Below are positions 7,749-16,471 of a DNA stretch of 64,000 nucleotides, piece after piece (the stretch's first letter is position 1; every line of letters begins with the position of its first letter). The notes below the pieces were generated by a model. That model saw nothing but the letters and a program-made list of their open reading frames with translations, did not search any database and was not told the origin of the DNA. This DNA is from Croceibacterium_B sp963783195. GTDB lineage: Bacteria > Pseudomonadota > Alphaproteobacteria > Sphingomonadales > Sphingomonadaceae. Location: positions 372,001 through 436,000 of the forward strand of contig CAWAMV010000004.1 of the NCBI GenBank assembly GCA_963783195.1. The letters are read 5' to 3'. A program made the translations under genes and the position numbers.

Positions 7749-8522
7749 TCAGGCCCCCAGTTCCACCCACACCGGGACATGGTCGCTGGCCTTTTCACGC
7801 CCGCGGTATTCCTTGTCGACGCCGGCCGCCACCAGGCGGTCGGCTGCTTCGGGCGAGAGCAGAAGGTGGTCGATCCGAAAGCCGTGGTCGCGCTGCCAGG
7901 CCCCGGCCTGGTAGTCCCAGAACGTCCACACCCCGCCGCGCGGGTTGAACGTGGCCAGGGCGTCGGTCCAGCCATCGCCAAGGATGCGTGCGTAGGCGGC
8001 GCGTGATTGGGGCTGCATCAACGCATCGTTCGACATCGCCGCGACCGACCAGACGTCGCGGTCTTCCGGAATGACGTTGAAGTCCCCCAGCACGACCGTT
8101 GGCTTCTCGCGTGCGAGCAGGTCCAGCATCCGTGTACGAAGGCGCTCCATCCAGGCGAGCTTGTAGTCGAACTTCGGTCCCGGTTGCGGGTTGCCGTTGG
8201 GCAGGTAGAGATTCACCACGCGCACGCCCTTGACGTCGCACTCGATGTATCGCGCCTGTTCGTCTTCGGGATCCCCTGGAAGACCTTTGACCACCTCCAG
8301 CGGATCTTCTCCGTCGACCAGAACGGCGACACCGTTGAATCCCTTCTGCCCGTGCCAGGCCGCGCGATAGCCGATCTTTTCGAATTCCTCGGCCGGGAAG
8401 TTCTCGTCCTGGCTCTTGATCTCCTGCAGGCAGGCGACCGCAGGCCTCGTCTCCTCGAGCCATTCGACAAGGCGCGGGAGACGCGCCTTGATACCGTTTA
8501 TGTTGAAGGACGCTATTCGCAT
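7749..8522 (-). CDS. xthA: Exodeoxyribonuclease III
   Basis: AP endonuclease/3'-5' exonuclease of base-excision repair. 257 aa. Exonuclease-endonuclease-phosphatase motifs: SFNINGIKAR, LQEIKSQDENFP, NLYLPNG, GDFNVIPEDRDV and the C-terminal SDHVPVWVEL. The ATG at 8522 gives MRIASFNIN, the usual start. It lies 10 bp downstream of erpA and is probably co-transcribed. Confidence 0.95.
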   Translation of the reverse strand: MRIASFNINGIKARLPRLVEWLEETRPAVACLQEIKSQDENFPAEEFEKIGYRAAWHGQKGFNGVAVLVDGEDPLEVVKGLPGDPEDEQARYIECDVKGVRVVNLYLPNGNPQPGPKFDYKLAWMERLRTRMLDLLAREKPTVVLGDFNVIPEDRDVWSVAAMSNDALMQPQSRAAYARILGDGWTDALATFNPRGGVWTFWDYQAGAWQRDHGFRIDHLLLSPEAADRLVAAGVDKEYRGREKASDHVPVWVELGA

Positions 8523-8532
8523 CCGGCCGGTT

Positions 8533-8862
8533 CTAGATGCCGAAGCTGGAACCGCAACCGCAACCCGCCGCAGCGTTCGGGTTTTCGACCCGGAAAGCAG
8601 CACCGCCAAGCAATTCCACGAAGTCGACCGTGCTGCCGGCGACCAGGTCGAGGCTGACCGGGTCGACCACCAGCTTGACACCGTCGGTTTCGCTGACCGC
8701 ATCGGCCCCATCGGCCGCATCGGCCAGATCGAACCGGTACTGGAAGCCCGAGCACCCACCACCCTCGACCGACAGCCGCAGGATCTTCGGCTTTCCCTGC
8801 CGTTCGGCGATCCATTCGACCCGCTTGGCGGCGGACGGCGACAGGCTGACGGCTGAAATCAT
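8533..8862 (-). CDS. erpA: A-type iron-sulfur carrier / insertion protein
   Basis: Carries and inserts Fe-S clusters into apo-proteins. 109 aa. The three cluster cysteines are in GGGCSGF and the C-terminal GCGCGSSF. N-terminal SLSPSAAKRV is typical of the HesB/IscA family. The position away from the suf operon and the next-door xthA favour ErpA over SufA; a second A-type protein is encoded at 38992-39360. Confidence 0.9.
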   Translation of the reverse strand: MISAVSLSPSAAKRVEWIAERQGKPKILRLSVEGGGCSGFQYRFDLADAADGADAVSETDGVKLVVDPVSLDLVAGSTVDFVELLGGAAFRVENPNAAAGCGCGSSFGI

Positions 8863-8893
8863 GCCGTGAATGTAGGGATGCAGAGGCGCGCGC

Positions 8894-9325
8894 TCAAGCG
8901 GTCTGGATGTAGATGCGCATTTGCTCGGCTTCGGCGGTCACCTCGTCGATCCGGCTCTTCACGATATCGCCGATGGAGATGAAGCCGACCATCGCACCCT
9001 CGCTCATCACCGGAAGATGACGAATGCGCCGCCTGGTCATGAGCGCCAGGGCGTCGTCCGCCGTGGATTGCGGGGCGATCGTCACCGCGGGCGAGGTCAT
9101 CACTTCCCCGACTTCTCGGTCGAGGCACAGCGCGCCTTCTTCGGCGAGGCGGTAGAGCACGTCGCGTTCGGAGAAGATCCCGGCCACTTCGCCCGCCCGC
9201 ATGACCGGCATAGCGCCGATCCGCCGTTCGGCCAGGAGGCGAACCGCGTCCCTTACGGTAGTCGACGTTTCGCAGGTGATGATCGCGGCGGGGTCGCGCG
9301 CGGCAATCAGGTGGGCAATGTCCAT
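8894..9325 (-). CDS. Tandem CBS-domain protein
   Basis: 143 aa made of two CBS domains (first with GAMPVMRAGEVAGIFSERD, second with IRHLPVMSEGAMVGFISIGD), which typically bind adenosine nucleotides. No other domain is present, so it is a stand-alone regulatory or sensor module with unknown partner. The start MDIAHLIAARDPAA at 9325 has a GGGGAG upstream on the minus strand. An in-frame ATG at 9382 is less likely. Confidence 0.88.
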   Translation of the reverse strand: MDIAHLIAARDPAAIITCETSTTVRDAVRLLAERRIGAMPVMRAGEVAGIFSERDVLYRLAEEGALCLDREVGEVMTSPAVTIAPQSTADDALALMTRRRIRHLPVMSEGAMVGFISIGDIVKSRIDEVTAEAEQMRIYIQTA

Positions 9326-9425
9326 GGCATACTCCCCAGTGAGCCAGACGCTAATATGCCACAACGCGACGTGGAGTGCCAATCTGGCCGTTGCCAGCTT
9401 GCTGCCGGACGGGCATCAGGCGCGC

Positions 9426-9725
9426 GTGCCCAAACCCTCTCCCCTCGACGATCCGCTTCATTCAGCCCACGCGTGGAAGCGCTATCGCCGGCTGATGGCA
9501 TGGATGGCTGGCTTTACGCTGGTGGTCGAAGTCGTCGTCCTGACGCTGCTATCGCTCCAGCCGGGTGAAGTCCCAATCCACTTCTACATCGCCACCGGCC
9601 TGGGCATCGGCGTGATGATGCTGCTCATGGGCGCGCTCATGGGGCTGGTGTTTCTGTCCAGCGGAACCGGGCATGACGAAGCCGTGTCCGACCCCCACGA
9701 CGAAGACGGGGACACCAGATCCTGA
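9426..9725 (+). CDS. Small two-helix membrane protein, unknown
   Basis: About 99 aa from GTG 9426. A charged N-terminus with HAWKRYRRLMAWM precedes two hydrophobic helices (about residues 22-42 and 54-80) and an acidic tail. No family or function recognised. Homologues of this type are frequent in Sphingomonadales (recollection, not checked). The start is uncertain because the frame is open upstream. Confidence 0.6.
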   Translation: MPKPSPLDDPLHSAHAWKRYRRLMAWMAGFTLVVEVVVLTLLSLQPGEVPIHFYIATGLGIGVMMLLMGALMGLVFLSSGTGHDEAVSDPHDEDGDTRS

Positions 9726-9726
9726 C

Positions 9727-10104
9727 TCAGACCGGACCGCGCAGCCGGTAATCCTCTACCGGCTCGCCACCGATCAGGTGTTCCTGGATGATCCGTTCGA
9801 GCACTTCCTCGGTGCACGAGTGATACCAGACCCGGTCCGGCCAGACGACCGCGATCGGCCCGGCGGCGCAGACCTGCAGGCAATCGGCCTTGGTCCGCTG
9901 CACTCCGCCCCTCCCGGCAATGCCCAGCTCCTTGAGCCGACGCTTGAGGTACTTCCAGGCCCGCTCGCCCACCTCCCGCCGGCAGCATTCCTGCTTGTCG
10001 GACATGGCGCAGATGAAGATGTGACGCCCGACGGTCTCGCCGCCAATCTTGGAGAGAGCGGATTCCGCCCGGTCGAGCTCGGCCGGAGGGGGCGACCCGT
10101 TCAG
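9727..10104 (-). CDS. (2Fe-2S) ferredoxin domain protein
   Basis: Thioredoxin-like 2Fe-2S ferredoxin of about 125 aa, probably cytosolic electron transfer. Cluster cysteines are visible in IFICAMSDKQECCRR and QRTKADCLQVCAAGP, followed by GPIAVVWPDRVWYHSC. The family N-terminus (PAELDRAESALSKIGG) has no ATG, GTG or TTG nearby; the only codon at the expected place is CTG 10104, which overlaps the popZ TGA as CTGA. The nearest upstream ATG (10182) would lie deep inside popZ. Confidence 0.78.
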   Translation of the reverse strand: MNGSPPPAELDRAESALSKIGGETVGRHIFICAMSDKQECCRREVGERAWKYLKRRLKELGIAGRGGVQRTKADCLQVCAAGPIAVVWPDRVWYHSCTEEVLERIIQEHLIGGEPVEDYRLRGPV

Positions 10105-10565
10105 CCCTTCTTGCCCGCGATTCGGGCGATCTCGGCCTGAACCAGCCGGTCGACGATCGGCGGAAGGTTGGCCTCGAGCCATTGGGCGAGCATCGGCCGC
10201 AACATTTCGCGCACCAGCCCCTCGAGCGAGGTCTCGCCCGATCGGACGATCTGCGGCTGGGCGCCAGGCTCAGCCAGCATCGCCAGCGCGGCGAGCAATT
10301 CGCGCATCGCCCCGGCGGTGCGCTCGGTCGTCAGGGGCTCGTCTGCGGAAGACTCGTCTTCGTCGGCGACGGCGGAGTCGAGGTCGAGATCGAGGATCTC
10401 CTCAGCCTCGTCATCGTCGGCGGGTTCGGGCATGTTTTCGGCCACTCCCACGCTCTCGCGCCGGCGGCGTTCGATCGTGGCGGTCTCACGGTTGTCGCGG
10501 GCGATGACCTTCTTGATCGATTCGAGGATTTCCTCGACCGTCGGTTCGCCGTCCTGCCGCATCAA
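10101..10565 (-). CDS. popZ: Pole-organising protein PopZ (DUF2497)
   Basis: PopZ forms polar condensates that anchor the ParB-parS origin complex in Caulobacter. 154 aa with the expected layout: N-terminal helix EPTVEEILESIKKVIARD (~7-24), an acidic Asp/Glu-rich middle (~45-75) and the C-terminal assembly helices VREMLRPMLAQWLEANLPPIV (~118-140). The ATG overlaps the tolC stop. Located about 9 kb from the candidate origin. Family assignment is strong; the role in this organism is inferred. Confidence 0.85.
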   Translation of the reverse strand: MMRQDGEPTVEEILESIKKVIARDNRETATIERRRRESVGVAENMPEPADDDEAEEILDLDLDSAVADEDESSADEPLTTERTAGAMRELLAALAMLAEPGAQPQIVRSGETSLEGLVREMLRPMLAQWLEANLPPIVDRLVQAEIARIAGKKG

Positions 10566-12049
10566 TTCGTGTTTCCCGTCTCCGGCACCGGCCTCGGCGC
10601 CAATTGCTGCTCGGGGGGAATTTCCGCGTTGGGAGCGGGGATGTCAACGGTGCGCCTGCTCTGGGTCACCGGATCGGGCGGCACGCCCCAGTCGAAGATC
10701 TTGCCGCGCACGTCGTTGTAATAAACGGTCGGATCGTAGAGCGGCCCCTGGTCGCGCAAGCCGAGATCCTGCGCTTCGGCGTGACCCATCGCGGCGAGCA
10801 GGTTGAAGCCCGCCACGTAGGCGTTGCGCCGTGCCGTTACGAGCTGGACCTGCGCGTTGAGCAGTTCCTGCTCGGCATTGAGGATGTCGAGGATCGTCCT
10901 GTTGCCGACAGTGTTCTCCGCCCGCACCCCTTCGAGGCTCAGCGAGGCGGCGTCGACGGCGGTCTGGGTCGATCCGGTGATCGCCTGCGCCGCCTGCCAG
11001 CTGGCATATGCCGATCGCACGTCGGCAATGACGCCGCGTTCGGTTGCGACGACCTGCTCCAGCGCCGCCGAGCGGCGAGCCTGTGCCTGCCGCTCGAAGG
11101 CCGCGGGCCTGCCGCCCTGGTAGATCGGAATGGTCGCCCGGACGCCGGCCGTGGCGGCGCTCTGCGAATTGGCGATGACCGCGCCGAGAGAGGACGGAAC
11201 CGAGCCCAGATAATCGGAAGCGTTTCCGCCGACGAAGACCGAGACCTGGGGCAGGCGCGAAGCGGCGGCGACGTCGATGTCGTAGTCCGCCGCGTCGGCT
11301 CGCTGTCGGGCGGCGATGAGGTCGGGATTGTTGAGCAGGGCTTCGGCTACCGCGGCTTCGAGGCTGTTCGGCATATTGGGCAGCGGCGGCGGCGGCTGCA
11401 GGTTGGTGGGGGCCTCGCCGACCAGCGCGATGTAGGTTTCGCGCGCCGTGATCAGGTTCGATTGCGCGGTTCGATAGTCGCCACGAGCGAGCGCCAGGCG
11501 GGACTCGGATTGCGCCACATCCGTGCGCGTCAGGTCGCCGATTTCGAACCGGTCGCTCGTCGCCTGGAGATTCACGGTGAGCACGTTGACGTTGTTGCCC
11601 GTGAGGCTGACGATTGCCTCGCCCCGCAAGACGTCCATGTAGGCTGCCACCACGCGGGTGAAGAGTTCGCTTTCGGATCCGCGCAGGTCCGCCCGCCCGG
11701 CAAGTACGCGGGTCTCGGCCGCACGAATGGAATTGCGGGTCGCTCCGCCAGAATAAACCGGTAGCGAAAGCTGCAGGTTGCCGCCCAGCGAGCGCGAGGG
11801 TCCCGGGGTGGAGCCGCTGTCGTAGAGATATTCGGTGTAGGTGCCGGTCAGGCTGGCCGAAGGCAGGGTATCGGATCGCTCGATGACGACGTTCTCGTCC
11901 GTGACGCGCTGGTTTGCCCGCGCGGCCTCGAGCGTCGGGTTGTTCTCGTAAGCCTGGCGGAGCGCTTCCTCGAGCGTGTCGGCCTGCGCCGGCGCAGCCG
12001 CGAGGCATGCACCGGTGAGCAGCAGGATACGCGAGGCCTTCCGCCGCAT
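10562..12049 (-). CDS. tolC: TolC family outer-membrane efflux/secretion protein
   Basis: Outer-membrane channel of type I secretion and RND-type efflux. 495 aa from ATG 12049, which gives a signal peptide (MRRKASRILLLTGACLAAAPAQA). Two OEP repeats follow, with LEEALRQAYENNPTLEAAR and the repeat-2 AVAEALLNNPDLIAARQ, plus long coiled-coil segments. An ATG at 12088 would put 13 residues before the signal. It starts 1 bp after the PCMT-like stop. Could serve the RTX protein at 22793 (inference). Confidence 0.93.
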   Translation of the reverse strand: MRRKASRILLLTGACLAAAPAQADTLEEALRQAYENNPTLEAARANQRVTDENVVIERSDTLPSASLTGTYTEYLYDSGSTPGPSRSLGGNLQLSLPVYSGGATRNSIRAAETRVLAGRADLRGSESELFTRVVAAYMDVLRGEAIVSLTGNNVNVLTVNLQATSDRFEIGDLTRTDVAQSESRLALARGDYRTAQSNLITARETYIALVGEAPTNLQPPPPLPNMPNSLEAAVAEALLNNPDLIAARQRADAADYDIDVAAASRLPQVSVFVGGNASDYLGSVPSSLGAVIANSQSAATAGVRATIPIYQGGRPAAFERQAQARRSAALEQVVATERGVIADVRSAYASWQAAQAITGSTQTAVDAASLSLEGVRAENTVGNRTILDILNAEQELLNAQVQLVTARRNAYVAGFNLLAAMGHAEAQDLGLRDQGPLYDPTVYYNDVRGKIFDWGVPPDPVTQSRRTVDIPAPNAEIPPEQQLAPRPVPETGNTN

Positions 12050-12050
12050 A

Positions 12051-12665
12051 TTAAAAGCTCCAGTCCTGTCGCTTGGCGAATGCGGCAAGCACCGGCATTC
12101 CGATCTCCGCCAGTGGCAGGAGGGCGAGCACGCCGCCAGCCTTGCGGCCGGCCGCCAGTCGGGTGAGCCCGTTGCGCACCACGCCGCAGATCACGCGGCC
12201 GTCGTCGGCCAGTCGCTTTACCAGAGTCGCAGGCAGTTCCTCGGCGGCGCCTTCGATCAGCAGCAGCGTGTAACCGCCCTTGCGCGAGCTCTCGCAGGCT
12301 TCTGCCGGAGTAGCGACGTCCAGCGACCCAACCAGCGGGCGCACCAGTTCGGCGAGGTAGCCGCTGCCGCCGTCGACCAGCAGCGCCTTGTCCGCCACAG
12401 TCGGCGCCGCTTCCTGCAGAATCATTCCCTGCACCAGCGGCGCGGCGAGCGCCCGACCATCGCCCAGCGGCACCGCGCGATCCATATAGGCGACGCCGCG
12501 GGCGGCGGCAGGCACGAAGTCCTCGCGCGGGACGGATCCCATCCGTGCCAGCACGAAGTCGGCGTTCACTCCGCTGGTGCGGAGCTGGCTGTCGATCATC
12601 GCCTTGCGGGCGGCGGCAAAATTTGTGCGGGGGCCGGCCTGCGGGCGCTCTTCCACGATGGTCAC
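12051..12665 (-). CDS. Protein-L-isoaspartate methyltransferase-like protein, divergent
   Basis: 204 aa with the PCMT layout: AMIDSQLRTSGV near the N-terminus and VPREDFVPAAARGVAYMD. The region that normally reads TISQPYIVA is instead GRALAAPLVQGMIL, and the SAM-binding loop is LLVDGGSGYLAEL rather than the usual VLEIGTGSGY. The fold is therefore likely but methyltransferase activity on isoaspartate is doubtful. It heads a minus-strand run with tolC and popZ. Confidence 0.8.
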   Translation of the reverse strand: MTIVEERPQAGPRTNFAAARKAMIDSQLRTSGVNADFVLARMGSVPREDFVPAAARGVAYMDRAVPLGDGRALAAPLVQGMILQEAAPTVADKALLVDGGSGYLAELVRPLVGSLDVATPAEACESSRKGGYTLLLIEGAAEELPATLVKRLADDGRVICGVVRNGLTRLAAGRKAGGVLALLPLAEIGMPVLAAFAKRQDWSF

Positions 12666-12778
12666 TGGGTTTGAATCTCTTGTCCGTTGGCGCGCGAGCG
12701 AGCCTTAGGGCCTGCGTCCCTCGCGGGCAATGCCGGGGTTTGTCGCAAGTTGTGTTTTTGCAACCGATGCGAAGCGCT

Positions 12779-12807
12779 TTGACCACAGAGGGCCGCCCCG
12801 CCTATGG
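12779..12807 (+). promoter_or_regulatory. Probable sigma-70-type promoter for fumarase
   Basis: TTGACC (12779-12784), a 17-bp spacer and CTATGG (12802-12807) match the alphaproteobacterial housekeeping pattern. It lies 34 bp before the fumarase ATG, in the 176-bp divergent gap with the PCMT-like gene. Confidence 0.5.
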
Positions 12808-12841
12808 CGCGCGCAAATCTGCAGGCAGGAGTTTCCCCCCG

Positions 12842-14368
12842 ATGAACGACATGGTCGCGATCCGCGAACAGGACCTGATCGACAGCGTCGCCGATGCGCT
12901 GCAGTTCATCAGCTATTACCACCCGATGGATTACATCCGCGCGTTGGGCGAGGCCTACGCGGCGGAGCAGGGACCGTCGGCAAAGGATGCCATCGCCCAG
13001 ATCCTGACCAACAGCCGGATGTGCGCTGAGGGGCATCGGCCGATCTGTCAGGACACCGGGATCGTCAACGTGTTCGTCAAATGGGGGCAGGAGTGCCGCC
13101 TCGAATCGAAGCTCTCGCTCCAGGAGGTGATCGACGAAGGCGTCCGGCGGGCCTACACCCTGCCGGAGAACAAGCTGCGCGCCTCCGTTCTTGTCGACCC
13201 CGCCTTTACCCGCCGTAACACCCGCGACAACACGCCCAGCGTGCTCTCTGTCGAGATGGTGCTGGGCAACAAGGTCTCGATCGATGTCGCTGCCAAGGGG
13301 GGAGGGAGCGAAGCGAAGTCGAAATTCAAGATGATGAACCCAAGCGACAACATCGTCGATTGGGTGCTCGAAATGATCCCGCAGATGGGCGCCGGCTGGT
13401 GCCCGCCCGGGATGCTGGGCATCGGCATCGGCGGAACGGCCGAACACTGCATGAAGCTCGCCAAGCAGTCGCTGATGGACCCGATCGACATGGGCCTGCT
13501 GAAGGCAAGGGGAGCGCGGAGCGACCTCGAGCAGCTGCGGATCGACATCTTCGACGCTGTCAACGCCACCGGAGTCGGCGCGCAGGGGCTGGGAGGGCTG
13601 GCTACGGTGCTCGACGTCAAGATTCTCGATGCCCCGTGCCACGCGGCGAACAAGCCGGTCGCCATGATCCCCAACTGCGCCGCCACCCGCCACGCCCACT
13701 TCACGCTCGACGGTTCGGGCCCCAGCTTCCTGGAAAAGCCGAATCTCGCCGATTGGCCCGAAGTGCACTGGAGGCCGGACGCTGCAGCCAAGCGGGTCGA
13801 TCTCGACGCGCTGACACCGCAGATCGTCCAGAGCTGGAAGGCCGGCGACAGACTGCTGCTAAGCGGAAACATGCTCACCGGACGGGACGCGGCGCACAAG
13901 CGCATCAAGGACATGCTCGACAGGGGCGAGGATCTGCCGGTCAGCTTCAGGGGCAGAGCGATCTACTACGTCGGACCCGTCGACCCTGTAGTGGGCGAGG
14001 TCGTCGGCCCTGCCGGCCCGACCACCGCCACCCGGATGGACAAGTTCACCGACACGATGCTCGATCTCGGATTGCTGGCGATGATCGGCAAGGCCGAGCG
14101 CGGGCAGGGCGCGGTGCAGGAGATCGCGAAGCACAAGGTCGCCTATCTGATGGCCGTTGGTGGTGCGGCCTACCTTGTCAGCCGGGCGATCCGCGAGGCG
14201 AAGGTCGTCGCCTTCGAAGATCTCGGTATGGAAGCGATCTACGAGTTTACCGTGGAGGACATGCCGGTGACCGTCGCGGTCGACGCAGCGGGGAACAATG
14301 TCCACGCGCTCGCTCCGGCCGAATGGAAACGGAAGATCGCTTCTGAAAAGCTGCTCGAAGGCGCCTGA
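12842..14368 (+). CDS. fumA: Class I (iron-sulfur) fumarate hydratase
   Basis: Hydrates fumarate to malate in the TCA cycle; oxygen-sensitive 4Fe-4S enzyme. 508 aa. Family signatures: CQDTG (cluster Cys), CHAANKPVAMIPNCAATR with two further cysteines, and GTAEHCMKLAK. The ATG at 12842 is preceded by CAGGAG and gives MNDMVAIREQDLI. A longer open frame upstream from 12545 is antisense to the PCMT-like gene and is not used. The symbol is approximate (fumA/fumB class). Confidence 0.92.
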   Translation: MNDMVAIREQDLIDSVADALQFISYYHPMDYIRALGEAYAAEQGPSAKDAIAQILTNSRMCAEGHRPICQDTGIVNVFVKWGQECRLESKLSLQEVIDEGVRRAYTLPENKLRASVLVDPAFTRRNTRDNTPSVLSVEMVLGNKVSIDVAAKGGGSEAKSKFKMMNPSDNIVDWVLEMIPQMGAGWCPPGMLGIGIGGTAEHCMKLAKQSLMDPIDMGLLKARGARSDLEQLRIDIFDAVNATGVGAQGLGGLATVLDVKILDAPCHAANKPVAMIPNCAATRHAHFTLDGSGPSFLEKPNLADWPEVHWRPDAAAKRVDLDALTPQIVQSWKAGDRLLLSGNMLTGRDAAHKRIKDMLDRGEDLPVSFRGRAIYYVGPVDPVVGEVVGPAGPTTATRMDKFTDTMLDLGLLAMIGKAERGQGAVQEIAKHKVAYLMAVGGAAYLVSRAIREAKVVAFEDLGMEAIYEFTVEDMPVTVAVDAAGNNVHALAPAEWKRKIASEKLLEGA

Positions 14369-14454
14369 GCGCCGTTCGTCGGCTTCGACCAAGCGCCGAA
14401 TCGCCTCGACATCGGCTCTGGCGATTCGCCCTGCGCCCGGTCTATGGCGGTTGG

Positions 14455-15664
14455 ATGGACAATGAGATCGTCGACGACGGCCCCGCCCGCGTGCCGTTCC
14501 CGACAGTCCTGGCGTCGATCGTCGGGCTGTGGGTCTGCTACTTCATCCTGATCTCACTTGCGCTCGCTCGCGCTCGACCTCGGCTTCGAGGAGGAAATGA
14601 TCTGGCGGCGGGCGCTGGTCTGCCTGGCCGGCGTGGTGATCATGCTCGGCATGTGGCTGGTCCTGCGCCTGTTCGACGACAAGCCGCTGTGGACCAAGAT
14701 CACCGCCGCGCTGCTGCTTTCGCTACCGGTCGCCGTCATGCTGGCGCAGGCCAACCAGATCGCCTTCCGCTCTGTCGAGGAGCGGGCGCTGCGCCGGATG
14801 GCGGAGCAGCAGGGCCTGCAGGTTCGGCGCGACGCGTCGGGCGACCTGCTGGTGGAAAAGACGCTGCCCGATGCGGGCGGGGCGGTCACCATCAGCCGCC
14901 AGACGGAGGAGCTGCGCGTCTGGCAGAGCCTGGCCGAAATCGCCTTCGGCCGGTACTTCATGCTGCTGACGTGGTGCGCCCTCTATCTCGCATTCCTGAC
15001 CGGCGAGAAGGCACGCGCGGCCGAACGGCGCGAAGGGACGTTCCGGCGGGCGGCCAAGGCGGCGGAGCTGCGCTCACTGCGCTACCAGGTGAACCCCCAT
15101 TTCCTGTTCAACACCTTGAATTCGCTGTCCTCGCTTGTCCTCACCGGAAAAACCGCCGCGGCCGAACGAATGATCCAGACCATGAGCACGTTCTACCGCC
15201 GCAGCCTGGCCGGCGATCCGACGTCCGAGGTGCCGCTGCAGGAAGAGTTCGACCTTCAACGCCTCTATCTCGACATCGAAACTGCGCGCTTCCCCGAGCG
15301 TCTCGAGGCAAGGTTCGACCTGCCCGAAAACCTGGCCGGGGCACACATCCCGGGAATGATCCTGCAGCCCCTGGTCGAGAATTCGGTCAAGCATGCAGTC
15401 GCGCCTTCCTCGGGCAGGGTCACGATCACAGTTTCGGCGCGCGAGGAATATGGCCGACTCGTGGTCTCCGTGGCCGACAACGGGGCGGCGCTCGCCAAGA
15501 CCGGCGAACCGCGCCCGGGCTTCGGCATCGGCCTCGGCAACGTCCAGCAACGCCTCGCCGCACGCTTCGGCGACGAGGCATCAGTGGTTTCCGGCCCTAC
15601 CTCCGAAGGCTATGCGACGCACTTGCGCCTGCCGCTGGTGGGTGAAATCCGGGAGGCAGCATGA
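14455..15664 (+). CDS. LytS-type sensor histidine kinase, frameshifted near 14557
   Basis: Membrane histidine kinase of the His_kinase (PF06580) type. The first frame (14455 to ~14557) encodes MDNEIVDDGPARVPF and the first membrane helix up to FILIS. A +1 shift then continues as LRSLALDLGFEEEMIWRR with further helices, the phosphoacceptor segment RYQVNPHFLFNTLNS, and ATP-site motifs PLVENSVKHA and GFGIGLGNVQ. Removing one base near 14557 restores a full protein of about 400 aa. It is followed by its regulator with a 4-base overlap. A start at TTG 14558 in the second frame would lack the first helix. Confidence 0.82.
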
Positions 15665-16428
15665 CGCTTCGACAAGCTCAGGGCGATTGGCAAAGCACAG
15701 GCGAGACCGGTCCGCTTCGCACATTGATCGTCGATGACGAGCCGCTCGCGATCGAGCGAATGCAGGTGCTGTGCGCCGAGATAGACAACTTGAACGTGGT
15801 CGGGACTGCGAGCGACGGCGAATCGGCGCTGCGCCTTTCCGCCAAGCTTTCGCCAGACCTCCTGCTGCTCGATATGACCATGCCGGGCTTGGATGGCCTG
15901 GCCGTGGCGCGCGAAGTGGCGAACGCCGACGACCCGCCAGCGGTGATTTTCGTCACCGCGCATGAAGATTTCGCAGTCGAAGCTTTCGACTTGGACGCGG
16001 TCGACTACGTTCTCAAGCCTGTCGCAGCCGACCGCCTCGAAAGGGCCGTGGCTCGCGCGATCTCGCGGCGCGGCAGCCGCAAGCGCGGCGAGGATCAGTG
16101 GCTGCAGGAGTTCTGGGTGCCGCATCGCTCCGAATTGCTGCGCATCGAGGCGACGCAGGTCGACCGGATCGACGCCGAACGCGATTACGTCCGCCTGCAC
16201 GTGGGTGATCGCAGCTACCTTTTGTTGCAGACGATCGCCGGGCTGGAAGAGAAGCTCGACCCTGCGGAGTTCATTCGCATTCACCGCTCGACGATCCTGC
16301 GGCGCGAAGCGATTCGCGGACTCAAGCACGAAGGATTGGGGGTCTGGGCGGTCGAATTGGAAAACGGGGAGGCGCTGCGGATCGGCCGGACCTATCTGCG
16401 CCGCGTAAAATCGATGGCCGGCCGCTGA
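15661..16428 (+). CDS. LytTR-family response regulator
   Basis: Partner of the kinase just upstream. 255 aa: receiver domain with LIVDDEPLA and phosphoacceptor Asp in LLLLDMTMPGLDG, K in DYVLKPV, then a C-terminal LytTR DNA-binding domain (WVPHRSELLRIEATQVDRI, FIRIHRSTILRR). The N-terminus before the receiver (MTLRQAQGDWQSTGETG) comes from a repeat fragment at 15667-15686 (see that entry). The ATG overlaps the kinase stop. Probably controls envelope or stress genes; target unknown. Confidence 0.9.
   Translation: MTLRQAQGDWQSTGETGPLRTLIVDDEPLAIERMQVLCAEIDNLNVVGTASDGESALRLSAKLSPDLLLLDMTMPGLDGLAVAREVANADDPPAVIFVTAHEDFAVEAFDLDAVDYVLKPVAADRLERAVARAISRRGSRKRGEDQWLQEFWVPHRSELLRIEATQVDRIDAERDYVRLHVGDRSYLLLQTIAGLEEKLDPAEFIRIHRSTILRREAIRGLKHEGLGVWAVELENGEALRIGRTYLRRVKSMAGR
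15667..15686 (+). repeat. REP-like half-palindrome in coding N-terminus
   Basis: CTTCGACAAGCTCAGGGCGA resembles the short interspersed repeat common in Sphingomonadales (recollection). Its translation gives LRQAQGD in front of the receiver domain. A related core occurs at 59256-59280 and 61302-61315. Confidence 0.5.
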
Positions 16429-16471
16429 GGCGACGCGGGCCGTCCGGCCCACGCCGCCTGGGCGGCCATCA

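Noticed and set aside
10105..10182. ATG start for the ferredoxin at 10182
   Set aside because: It would place 26 residues without family similarity inside popZ; the homologous N-terminus begins near 10104.
12545..12841. N-terminal extension of fumarase
   Set aside because: Overlaps the PCMT-like gene antisense and has no family similarity; ATG 12842 has a good ribosome site and upstream promoter.
14398..14427. GAATCGCC/GGCGATTC hairpin after fumarase as terminator
   Set aside because: 14-nt loop and no T-run; it may be coincidental, so it was not called.
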